64,000 nt of DNA from JAIXWP01 sp041391745 (GTDB lineage Bacteria > Bacteroidota > Bacteroidia > Flavobacteriales_D > Sanyastnellaceae): the NCBI GenBank assembly GCA_041391745.1, contig JAWKNK010000001.1:62001-126000 (forward strand). The letters are read 5' to 3'. A program made the position numbers and the translations under genes. Shown piece by piece: positions 9,807-17,626 of the stretch (its first letter is position 1; each line of letters opens with the position of its first letter). The notes below the pieces were generated by a model. That model searched no databases, was not told the DNA's origin, and was given only the letters and a program-made list of their open reading frames with translations.

Positions 9807-12800
9807 ATGATTATCAATATTCGCTTCACTTTTTGGAGCTTATTTATAGCTTGTCTTTTATTCAAAAATTCTGAAAGTCAGTTAGTTATAAACGAGGGCT
9901 CGAATAGGAACTTTAACTTGATTGTAGATGAAAATGGGGATTCTGAGGATTGGATTGAACTTTATAATGCCGGTAATTCTGCAATAAACCTATTGGGGTA
10001 CTCGTTGACAGATGATTTGGCCAGTCCACAAATGTGGGTGTTTCCCAACTTCATTTTGGAACCTGAACAGTATCTCATTGTTTTTTGTAGTTCAAAAAAT
10101 AGATTCTATTCACCGCCCTTCCAGCAAGTCGTATTCGAAACCAATTATCAACCACATGCAGGTTGGAATATTCATAATTTTCAATATTCTTTTGAGTGGG
10201 ATGGTACTTCGGATATCGTAGTAAATACTTGCTCGTATTATGATCAAGGTTATACGGAGAATTCTGTTTTCTATCAATCAGCACCTGGATATAATTGTTC
10301 TGTAGCACGATTTAATGATGGTAATGATGCTTCTTGTTCTATGCAAACTGGAGACTTGCATAATAGGAGACCAAATATCCGATTGAATGGTGTTCAAATT
10401 GGAAATGGTAATTTACAAAATGGAAATACGGATTATCCGGCACCGTACGGAAATTGGTATTGGAGCGCAAGAAATCAGAGTTTGTATAGAGCAGAAGATC
10501 TAATTAATGCCGGATTGACTGCCGGACCCATTTCAAGCATAGAATGGAACATCACATCCGATGCAGGAATAGCTTACACTTACATTGATGTTTCAATAAA
10601 GCAATTGACATTGGATGCCATGACCAACAATTTTATAGGAAATGATGGCGCTTTTTTTCACACCAATTTCAAATTGGATAGCGATGGAGAGCAGGTTTGG
10701 TTATTTAATCCTGAAGGTGAAATGGAGAGCACATTGAATGTGGCATCGTCTTCATATGATTTAAGTGTAGGTGTTCAACCTGATGGTTCTAATTCCATTA
10801 ATCAATACATGACACCGAGTCCTGGAGGATCAAACAACAACTCGAATTCTCCAACAGCTATTTTATCGGCTCCGGTATTCTCATTGGAGAGCGGAGTTTA
10901 TAATAATGTCGTTTCAACGGAAATTTTTGATATTAATACGTCATTGGAAAATGTTGAAATTCACTACACCGTAGATGGTACTGAACCCGATGAGAATAGT
11001 CCATTGTATAATGGAGAAAACTTATCCGTTTTTATGTCGTCTTCGATTAGAGCGAGAGCTTATAAGTCTGGCTATGTGCCGAGTGCTATAACATCCAATA
11101 TTTATCTCATTAACATTAATCACACTACTCCAATAGTATCTGTGATTATTGATCCAGAACATTTAATTGGAGAAAATGGAATATTCACCAATTGGGAACA
11201 AGACTGGGAAAAGTACGCTCAGGTGATGTACTTTGATTCTACTGCGACTCATCCTTTACTTTTTCAAAAAGAGGTGGCTATGCAAATTGATGGAGGAGCA
11301 GGCGGAAGTAGATCTAATCCTCAACACTCGTTTCGATTGGAGTTGGCAAAAGGCGCATTCAATGAAAATCCCGTTGAGCTGCCGCTTCTTCCAAACAGAC
11401 CGGAGAGAAGTGAGTACAGCAAATTATACTTCAGAAATGGAAGTAATCAATGGTTAACACTTCCTTATAAGGACGCTTGTCAAGTGGAGATGATGTGCGG
11501 TGAAACCAACACTTATTTTTCTGCAATGCGTCCCGTTTCGGTATATATCAATGGAATCTATTTTGGGTTGTACGAAATGCGTGAAAAATTGGATGAAGAA
11601 TTTTTCGAAGTTTATGATGATTTTAATGGTGGTGAAATGGATTTGCTCACCTTGAGTTATTGGTATGGAGGGCAATTGCGTGCAACAAGTGGCAACGTTC
11701 AAAACTATTGGGATACTTGGATCAATGTACTAGGCGTGCCGATTAATAATCAATTTGAAGAAAGTGTAAGTGCATGGTACGATATGAAATACTACACCGA
11801 TTATATTATCAGTGAAGCATGGATGGGAAATAGTGATTGGCCGTACAATAACATTAAAATATATCGGTCTGATTCCAGCGATCAAAAATGGAGATTCGCA
11901 ACCATAGATTTAGAGTTGAGTTTAGCTCCGAATGGTTGGACAGATTGTAATTTCAACGGCCTGCAACATATTTTGGATTATGGTCAAAACGATCCGTTTT
12001 CTGGATTGTGGTGTAGAGCTGTTCAAGACCAAGGATATCGTAATTATTTCATCAATAGGTATGCGGATATATTGAATACATCTTATCGTGTAGATCGATT
12101 GGTGGCTATGGAAAATAACTACTTCAATCGATGGGTAGTTGAAATGCCGAAGGAATATCAGTTATGGGGAGACCCGTGGAATATTCAAGGATGGATGACA
12201 GATTTGAATCAACGTCATTTAGATTTTCAGAATGATTTGATATGTAAGTCAGAGGTGATTCGTGGTCAGATTCAAGAAATATTTCAATTGCCTTTGCAAA
12301 GCAATATTCATTTGGATGTGTTTCCAGCTGAAGCAGGAGTTGTTTCAATTAATACGATTACTCCTGAACAACTTCCATGGGATGGAATTTATTTTCAAAG
12401 CATTCCTATTAACCTAACTACAACACCAAATTCAAATTTTGAGTTTAGTCATTGGGAGGTGAATGGCTTGGTGGTCAATCAAAATATACCCATCATCAAT
12501 AATTATTTGCCCGGTGATGAGGTGACTATAACTGCAGTTTACAATTCACTTATTTCAGTTGGTGAAAAGAATTCTGTTGAATCTAAACTTTTAGCCTATC
12601 CAAATCCAACAAGTGATTTTATTTTGTTGTCGAATGACGGTAAGCGTATCAAATCGTTGTGGATTCAAAGTATGGATGGTAAAACGGTAGCTTCCCAACA
12701 GAACATTCTTTCACAAACAAATGTGACATTGAATTTAGGTAGTTTGACTAAGGGGCTTTATTTTGCAAACATTACTTATTTGGATGGTAGTTTTGAAACA

Positions 12801-12821
12801 ATTAAAATATTAAAAGATTGA
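9807..12821 (+). CDS. Secreted CotH-type protein with lamin-tail and T9SS sorting domains
   Basis: 1004 residues. The signal peptide is residues 1-25 (ending SESQ). A lamin-tail-like domain follows at about 26-115 (DWIELYNAGNSAINLLGYSLTD). A chitobiase/FN3-like insert is at about 378-430 (IHYTVDGTEPDENSPLYNG). The CotH region spans about 440-830 (motifs QIDGGAGGSRSNPQHSFRLE, LYFRNGSNQWLT, YINGIYFGLYEMREKLDEEF, ATIDLELSL). A C-terminal T9SS type-A sorting domain starts near 927 (AYPNPTSDF ... GLYFANI). CotH proteins are kinase-fold proteins; in Bacteroidota such secreted forms are common but mostly uncharacterised, so substrate and activity are unknown. The next gene follows at once, so the two probably share a transcript. 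The protein is expected to end up secreted or anchored at the cell surface. Confidence 0.85.
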   Translation: MIINIRFTFWSLFIACLLFKNSESQLVINEGSNRNFNLIVDENGDSEDWIELYNAGNSAINLLGYSLTDDLASPQMWVFPNFILEPEQYLIVFCSSKNRFYSPPFQQVVFETNYQPHAGWNIHNFQYSFEWDGTSDIVVNTCSYYDQGYTENSVFYQSAPGYNCSVARFNDGNDASCSMQTGDLHNRRPNIRLNGVQIGNGNLQNGNTDYPAPYGNWYWSARNQSLYRAEDLINAGLTAGPISSIEWNITSDAGIAYTYIDVSIKQLTLDAMTNNFIGNDGAFFHTNFKLDSDGEQVWLFNPEGEMESTLNVASSSYDLSVGVQPDGSNSINQYMTPSPGGSNNNSNSPTAILSAPVFSLESGVYNNVVSTEIFDINTSLENVEIHYTVDGTEPDENSPLYNGENLSVFMSSSIRARAYKSGYVPSAITSNIYLININHTTPIVSVIIDPEHLIGENGIFTNWEQDWEKYAQVMYFDSTATHPLLFQKEVAMQIDGGAGGSRSNPQHSFRLELAKGAFNENPVELPLLPNRPERSEYSKLYFRNGSNQWLTLPYKDACQVEMMCGETNTYFSAMRPVSVYINGIYFGLYEMREKLDEEFFEVYDDFNGGEMDLLTLSYWYGGQLRATSGNVQNYWDTWINVLGVPINNQFEESVSAWYDMKYYTDYIISEAWMGNSDWPYNNIKIYRSDSSDQKWRFATIDLELSLAPNGWTDCNFNGLQHILDYGQNDPFSGLWCRAVQDQGYRNYFINRYADILNTSYRVDRLVAMENNYFNRWVVEMPKEYQLWGDPWNIQGWMTDLNQRHLDFQNDLICKSEVIRGQIQEIFQLPLQSNIHLDVFPAEAGVVSINTITPEQLPWDGIYFQSIPINLTTTPNSNFEFSHWEVNGLVVNQNIPIINNYLPGDEVTITAVYNSLISVGEKNSVESKLLAYPNPTSDFILLSNDGKRIKSLWIQSMDGKTVASQQNILSQTNVTLNLGSLTKGLYFANITYLDGSFETIKILKD

Positions 12822-12823
12822 TT

Positions 12824-13636
12824 ATGAAATTTCTTATCTCGCTGGGAATATTCTGTATTTCCATGGTATCATTCGGACAGTCCACTCAGCCTTATTCCAT
12901 TGGAGTAATCGATTCAATATATTCTAAAGAACTCGGGGAGTATCGAAGACTAAATATTTATTTACCACTCGAATATTCTAAAGACAGCGCAGATAAATTT
13001 CAAGTGATATACTTGATAGACGGGAGTCATGATGAAGATTTTCTTCATGTAAGTGGAATTATTCAGTTTTGCAATTATCCATGGATCAATTGGGTGAAGC
13101 CTTCTATTGTAATTGGAATAGAAAATGTAGATCGTAAGAGAGATTTGACATTTGAAACGACGATTGAAGAAGACAAGAAAAAATTTCCCACTACAGGGAG
13201 CTCAGCGAAGTTTATGAGTTTTATCGAAAAGGAACTTCAACCATACATCGAAAAAAATTACAGTAATTCCGAGGATAAAATGCTCATCGGTCAGTCGCTT
13301 GGAGGTTTGTTTGCCACAGAAATGCTTTTAAAGAAAACATCTTTGTTTAACACATATATGATTGTGAGTCCGAGTATCTGGTGGGACAAAGAATCGCTTT
13401 TTAATTTTGCTGATACATTAGAAACTGTAAAGCTTGAAAAGCCTATTAAAGTTTATGTAGCAGTAGGGGATGAGGGAAAGACCATGGAAGCGGATGCAAG
13501 AAGATTGTATCGTTATATCCACAAAGCTAAGAATCCGAACATTCAAGGGTATTTTGAATATTTCAAAGAAAACAATCATGCGGATATTTTGCATGTTGCG
13601 CTTTTGAAAGGGTTTCGAAAGATTGGGGGCAAGTAA
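12824..13636 (+). CDS. Secreted alpha/beta-hydrolase, putative esterase (esterase D/IroE-like)
   Basis: 270 residues from the ATG at 12824. A TTG two codons upstream is possible but less likely. The signal peptide is residues 1-19 (ending SFGQ). The fold is that of the PF00756 esterase family: RRLNIYLPLEY, VIYLIDGSHDEDF, then the nucleophile elbow GQSLGG with Ser158, and a late NNHADILH that should supply the catalytic His. No sorting domain is present, so it is probably periplasmic. The start lies two bases after the stop of the CotH gene, suggesting a two-gene operon. Family members cleave small esters, siderophore esters or acyl groups; the substrate here is unknown. The gene is followed directly by a block of intergenic tandem repeats. 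Confidence 0.8.
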   Translation: MKFLISLGIFCISMVSFGQSTQPYSIGVIDSIYSKELGEYRRLNIYLPLEYSKDSADKFQVIYLIDGSHDEDFLHVSGIIQFCNYPWINWVKPSIVIGIENVDRKRDLTFETTIEEDKKKFPTTGSSAKFMSFIEKELQPYIEKNYSNSEDKMLIGQSLGGLFATEMLLKKTSLFNTYMIVSPSIWWDKESLFNFADTLETVKLEKPIKVYVAVGDEGKTMEADARRLYRYIHKAKNPNIQGYFEYFKENNHADILHVALLKGFRKIGGK

Positions 13637-13654
13637 ACAAGAGGACAAGGATTC
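13631..13654 (+). repeat. Octamer-phased leader (AAGTAAAC, AAGAGGAC, AAGGATTC)
   Basis: Three consecutive 8-bp words that overlap the end of the esterase gene. The same leader, AAGTAAAC followed by AAGARGAC-type and AAGGATTC words, starts at 40739 in a different intergenic gap. The reverse complement of this word family forms the array at 13876-13955, so the 23-bp repeats between them are flanked by inverted octamer arrays. Confidence 0.6.
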
Positions 13655-13880
13655 ATCCTTCGACAAGCTCAGGAACCATCCTTCGACAAGCTCAGGAACC
13701 ATCCTTCGACAAGCTCAGGAACCATCCTTCGACAAGCTCAGGAACCATCCTTCGACAAGCTCAGGAACCATCCTTCGACAAGCTCAGGAACCATCCTTCG
13801 ACAAGTTAAGGAACAAGTATTCTAAAATTCAAGGATTCAAGAAAACATCCTTCGACAAGCTCAGGAACCATCCTTGTCTT
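13655..13880. repeat. 23-bp tandem repeat, about seven units plus one displaced unit
   Basis: Units containing CCTTCGACAAGCTCAGG start at 13657, 13680, 13703, 13726, 13749 and 13772, exactly 23 bp apart. A variant starts at 13795 (AAGTTAAGG), and a further unit stands alone near 13851. The period is not a multiple of three, and the repeats sit between convergent genes, so they are not coding. There are no unique spacers, so this is not a CRISPR array. The core word resembles short dispersed repeats I recall from many environmental bacterial genomes; that recollection is not verified here. Confidence 0.85.
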
Positions 13881-13955
13881 CTTGAATTCTTGTTTTCTTG
13901 AATTCTTGTTTTCTTGAATTCTTGTTTCCTTGAATCCTTGTCCCCTCGAATCCTT
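13876..13955 (-). repeat. 8-bp tandem repeat array, ten units
   Basis: On the minus strand the units read AAGGATTC, AAGAATTC or AAGAAAAC in an unbroken 8-bp register from 13955 down to 13876. The array ends ten bases before the stop codon of the next minus-strand gene. Because octamers of the same family run in the opposite direction at 13631, the whole block could form a long imperfect hairpin between the two convergent genes. Confidence 0.75.
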
Positions 13956-13964
13956 GAGTTTGTT

Positions 13965-15743
13965 TTATCTTATCACCAGCCTCGCTGTTTCGTTGTTTAC
14001 TTTGATGAGGTATAGTCCGGGGGCGAATGATGTTACATCTAATTCAAATTGAGATGCGTTTAAATTGTCAAGTTTGAAAATACATGTTCCTGTAATCGAG
14101 AAAACTTGAAGGCTCTGTATTTTTTCAATTGATGTAATCAGCGCTTTAGTAGTCGCTGGATTGGGGGAGATTGAAATATCATTTATAATATCCTTTTCTA
14201 AGTTTTGTGTTGACAGAATCGTTTCGTTTTCGAAGCAAGTGTTTTCGTTAAAGAATAAACGAATATTTTTTAGTCTTTCATCCATTAATTCCAATACTGT
14301 TAAATCAGGGTCTTGGCTTTCCGTTGCGAGCACAAAAGCAATGTCGAGATAATGCGTTGCCGAAGGTTGAAAGGTGAATGGACCAGTTGAAATCATTGCT
14401 GAAAAGTCTGTGGGTAGATTGTTTCCAATTTCTTCCGTCCATTCGAATTGGTCTTCTAAACCGGTTGCTGTATTCAATGGGTCGTATATGCCTGGAGCAT
14501 AGTAATTGGTATTTGGAATTTCACCTTGACCAGTACCATTGTTTCCATGGGTGAGTGGCTGTCCATTTTTCCAATTTCCTCTTAAAAAATTGTAGTAATC
14601 GGTAGCATTCACCGGAAGAGAAGTTATCGGGCTGTTTTGTCCAAAAAGTTTCATGGACTTTGCCAATCCTAATCTTTCATTGTCAATAATACCGTCTTCA
14701 AATCCTAGAGCAGCGTTGCCGTAGCTTTCCGTTTCTGATGAAAAAGTATTGTCAGGAAGCGAATTATCTTCACCATCATCATCCATGAATGGTCCACCTA
14801 AAATCATAGTTGAAAAAACACCGAGATCATTTCCAAATCCGAAGCCAAAGGCAGTATTTTCATCTGTAGCATCAGCGTTATAAACTGAGATTGCGCTTCG
14901 TTTCACATTAGTTAAAAGATAATCATCTTGCGGATTTCCGAGATCATAATCTGCCCAAATTCCGATATAGGTGTCGGTAAGTGTTTGTGTTCCTTTGTTT
15001 AAAATTTCGTAATGAGCAAAAATGGTATTTTCCAAATCTGGATTATTTGAATCTTCAAAACCATAAATCATCAAGTGAAATTCAGCACCTATCGGTTGAC
15101 CTGAGGATTGAGTGTGTACACCGCCATTATCGTTGAAAATCATGTACAAACATTTATCTCCACAAATCATGGGGTAATCGCCATCTTCTGGATCATAGTT
15201 TCCATCTCCATTCTCATCTCTATATGGTGCCGGACTGATCAGAATGTTCAAATCAGGATTCAGATGTGCGGGCCATTGAAACATCCATTGTGGGATAGTA
15301 TAACCATTAGGAAAGTCCACATCTTCTGTACCATTTTCTAAAGCATCGAAATATGCAATATGTGTATCTATATCTGCTTGGTTAGCAAAGAATACAAAAT
15401 TGTAGTAGGCATTGATTTCTTCTGTATTATTTGATTGTCCATTCATATCTAATGGTCCGCAAAAGAAATCGGTGAAATTGGGAAAACTATATAATTCACC
15501 AGCCAATCTTAATTGTTGATCTGACGTGGTCCCTCCAATCCAAAGGTTTCCACCAAATACCGTTTTAATAGCCATTTCACTCCATGATAATCCAGCAAAG
15601 GATTGATCATTTGTGTGAAACAAGTCTCCTGTGGAAGTCATCGGAAATGTAAACTCATTCATGGTGGTGGTAGCCACTCCTTGTTGAGCAAAATTGAATT
15701 GAGAAATGAATAGAGTGCAAAGTAGTAAGTAGAATCTTTTCAT
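13965..15743 (-). CDS. Secreted protein with T9SS type-A sorting domain
   Basis: 592 residues. The signal peptide is residues 1-20 (ending FNFAQ). The body has no domain I can name. It contains the segments GGNLWIGGTTSDQQLRLAGE and DENGDGNYDPEDGDYP (a possible calcium-binding DxNxDGxxD loop). WADYDLGNPQDDYL and YNADATDENTAFGFGFG follow, which recur in secreted proteins of this phylum. The last 80 residues form a T9SS sorting domain (ISPNPATTKALI ... GLYLIKVNNETARLVIR). It is probably released outside the cell or anchored through A-LPS. A perfect 9-bp inverted repeat lies directly upstream of the start. No catalytic motif was recognised. Confidence 0.8.
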   Translation of the reverse strand: MKRFYLLLCTLFISQFNFAQQGVATTTMNEFTFPMTSTGDLFHTNDQSFAGLSWSEMAIKTVFGGNLWIGGTTSDQQLRLAGELYSFPNFTDFFCGPLDMNGQSNNTEEINAYYNFVFFANQADIDTHIAYFDALENGTEDVDFPNGYTIPQWMFQWPAHLNPDLNILISPAPYRDENGDGNYDPEDGDYPMICGDKCLYMIFNDNGGVHTQSSGQPIGAEFHLMIYGFEDSNNPDLENTIFAHYEILNKGTQTLTDTYIGIWADYDLGNPQDDYLLTNVKRSAISVYNADATDENTAFGFGFGNDLGVFSTMILGGPFMDDDGEDNSLPDNTFSSETESYGNAALGFEDGIIDNERLGLAKSMKLFGQNSPITSLPVNATDYYNFLRGNWKNGQPLTHGNNGTGQGEIPNTNYYAPGIYDPLNTATGLEDQFEWTEEIGNNLPTDFSAMISTGPFTFQPSATHYLDIAFVLATESQDPDLTVLELMDERLKNIRLFFNENTCFENETILSTQNLEKDIINDISISPNPATTKALITSIEKIQSLQVFSITGTCIFKLDNLNASQFELDVTSFAPGLYLIKVNNETARLVIR

Positions 15744-15768
15744 ATTGACTGGTATTGATAGTCAATAT
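15742..15768 (-). promoter_or_regulatory. Perfect inverted repeat at the start of the T9SS gene
   Basis: Arms ATATTGACT (15742-15750) and AGTCAATAT (15760-15768) are separated by nine bases. The left arm overlaps the start codon complement. It could be an operator or a 5' leader hairpin that hides the start codon. A near-match to a -7 box (TAATATTG on the minus strand) lies within the right arm. Confidence 0.4.
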
Positions 15769-15835
15769 TACATTTTTCTATTTTTAAATGAAAATAAAGG
15801 CTTTCAAAAAAAAGCTATTGCTATACAGGTGAAAT

Positions 15836-16894
15836 TTAGTTGCCCTTTATTTTAAAAACCGTATCTTCAGTTTGGTAACTGCAAATTGCATGCGCGGTAG
15901 AAGGATTGTCGAGCATTATTACATAAATATTCACAAGGAGATGTGAAGGCTGAAACCTCGCTGTGAAGGTATTTCCGGATTTATCAAATACCACAGCATT
16001 CTTGTTGTCGCGAATAAGTATTTCTGAAGCAAAATCACACTTGAATGTAAATGTGTAAACAGAGTCAACGCTTAATGTTCGAGTGTCCGGACAATTAATT
16101 TGAGTAATTGGAAAGGGAGTGTCGTACGTCATTGGCTGTACATGCTTGATATCACTTTGATAATAGCTAATTATATCACTACTACTAAAGTTGAGTCGTT
16201 GAAAGCTATCACGAACAGTTGGCAATGATTTAAAATCCTTTTGAGTTATTTTATTTGGAATCAGTTGCCAGCGATCTTCATTTGGAAAATGATAAAGCAG
16301 AAAGAAGTGTGGGTCCGTCGCAAACCAGAAGTCGTCAAACTTGGAATATATTTTATTCTTTTGCTTGTAAACAGAATGCCCTGTAGCGCCCCATGTTACA
16401 TCAAACAATTTCCATTCTCCATCTATAAACACCGCATTCCATGCGTGCAATTCGTTTTTTGTTAGGCGCTTTTTTCTATTCGAAAATTCCTTTCCATATC
16501 CCGAAATGAATTCAGCACTAAATCCAGCTTCGCTGCATAATTCATTGAATAAACGTGCAAAACCTTCGCAAACAGATTTTTTCTTAATGAGAGTGTTTAA
16601 AGCTGAGCATTCTGGTTTGTTTTTTTTGTAGCTATGATCGTAGCTAATATGTGTTGTGACCCAAATGTAAATCGCTCTCACTTTTTCCATGTCATTTTTT
16701 GCAGGAGCTGTGAGGTATTCGGCTAATAATTTGATGTCTTTCGATTTTGATGAAGGCGTTTTATAGGCATATAAGTCTATTGCCTCGTAAGGATTGGTAT
16801 AGAATAATTTTTTCTTAGCCTGAGCAAATGACTGATTACTTAGTCCGAAAACTAGAAGACAATAAAGTGGGAATAGTTTAAGAATGTTCAGCAT
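15836..16894 (-). CDS. Secreted transglutaminase-like protein
   Basis: 352 residues with a signal peptide (1-25, ending QSFAQ). Residues about 55-175 form a transglutaminase-like domain: RAIYIWVTTHISYD, then the catalytic triad as Cys109 (KKSVCEGFARLF), His150 (NELHAWNAV) and Asp165 (EWKLFDVTWG). The C-terminal 150 residues carry no named domain. Bacterial members with this layout are usually cysteine-protease-like or of unknown activity, and few are proven to cross-link. The gene follows the NrtR-like regulator with 12 bases between them and may be transcribed with it, though no functional link is evident. The location is probably periplasmic. Confidence 0.8.
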   Translation of the reverse strand: MLNILKLFPLYCLLVFGLSNQSFAQAKKKLFYTNPYEAIDLYAYKTPSSKSKDIKLLAEYLTAPAKNDMEKVRAIYIWVTTHISYDHSYKKNKPECSALNTLIKKKSVCEGFARLFNELCSEAGFSAEFISGYGKEFSNRKKRLTKNELHAWNAVFIDGEWKLFDVTWGATGHSVYKQKNKIYSKFDDFWFATDPHFFLLYHFPNEDRWQLIPNKITQKDFKSLPTVRDSFQRLNFSSSDIISYYQSDIKHVQPMTYDTPFPITQINCPDTRTLSVDSVYTFTFKCDFASEILIRDNKNAVVFDKSGNTFTARFQPSHLLVNIYVIMLDNPSTAHAICSYQTEDTVFKIKGN

Positions 16895-16906
16895 TTAAGT
16901 TTAGTT

Positions 16907-17602
16907 TTAAATCTCAAATACGAAGCCTTTTTGTTTTAATTCTTCATATTTGTTATGATTCCAAGCATATAGCCAGGGTGCTCTGTGTGGAACACCGACT
17001 TGTTTTTTCTTCAAGTCTGTAATGATTCCAAAACTCATCATTTTCTTTCTAAAGTTGCGCTTGTCTATTTCTTTTTGCAAAACTTCTTCATAAAGATGAT
17101 GTAGTGACGTAAGCGTAAATTCTTTAGGGAGAAGTTCAAATCCGATTGGTTCTCGTACGATTTTATTTCTTAGGGCTTCTATCGCCTTTTCTGCAATTAT
17201 ATTGTGATCGAAGGCGAGTTCCGGTAATTTATGAGCAGGCCACCAAAAGGCTTTACTTGCATAATTGGTTACAGGATGAAGACCAGCTTCTGTCGCCTGT
17301 ATGATGGCGTAGTATGCAACTGTGATAACGCGTCCTTGTGGGTGTCTATTGATATTTCCGAATGTTCGGAATTGATCCATGTATATGTTCTCTAGGCCGG
17401 AAAGCTCATACAATACGCGAGCCGCAGCATCGTCAATATCCTCATCATCATTCGCCAAATTGCCAGGAAGTGCCTTCCATTGCTCGAATGGTGCTTCATT
17501 TCTTTCAATCAAAAGTATTTTTAATTCGCCTTCATCGAAGCCGAATATGACACAGTCGACAGAAAAGTCGGAATGGAGGGATGGTAGTTTAATTTCCTGC
17601 AT
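16907..17602 (-). CDS. NrtR-family transcriptional regulator (degenerate Nudix plus winged helix)
   Basis: 231 residues from the ATG at 17602. An upstream TTG would add three residues. Residues about 10-140 form a Nudix fold (FSVDCVIFGFDEGELKILLIER, FEQWKALPGNLANDDEDIDD). The Nudix box lacks the catalytic REXXEE: the matching place reads RVLYELSGL, so hydrolysis is unlikely and the domain probably senses a ligand. The C-terminal 80 residues form the winged helix seen in NrtR-type regulators (FTLTSLHHLYEEVLQKEIDK, NFRKKMMSFGIITD). Bacteroidota relatives regulate sugar use (arabinose/xylose AraR-like proteins). Its position directly after GH31 and GH3 genes supports a sugar-responsive role. An exact TAGATTTG box six bases before the ATG suggests it can also be transcribed alone. 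Confidence 0.85.
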   Translation of the reverse strand: MQEIKLPSLHSDFSVDCVIFGFDEGELKILLIERNEAPFEQWKALPGNLANDDEDIDDAAARVLYELSGLENIYMDQFRTFGNINRHPQGRVITVAYYAIIQATEAGLHPVTNYASKAFWWPAHKLPELAFDHNIIAEKAIEALRNKIVREPIGFELLPKEFTLTSLHHLYEEVLQKEIDKRNFRKKMMSFGIITDLKKKQVGVPHRAPWLYAWNHNKYEELKQKGFVFEI

Positions 17603-17608
17603 GCTATA

Positions 17609-17616
17609 CAAATCTA
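17609..17616 (-). promoter_or_regulatory. -7 box (TAGATTTG) of the NrtR-like gene
   Basis: An exact TAnnTTTG match on the minus strand, with a TTG 15 bp further upstream. Only six bases separate it from the ATG at 17602, so the transcript would have almost no leader. It lies in the 24-bp gap after the GH31 gene. Confidence 0.5.
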
Positions 17617-17626
17617 AAAAAAAGTG

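Noticed and set aside
13655..13880. Possible CRISPR array
   Set aside because: Repeats are directly adjacent without unique spacers, and no cas-like gene is present.
13623..13901. A plus-strand reading frame of 92 residues rich in FDKLRN and STSSG words
   Set aside because: It is translated from the 23-bp tandem repeat, whose period is not a multiple of three, so the same DNA gives three peptide words in turn. It overlaps the end of the esterase and has no signal or start support.
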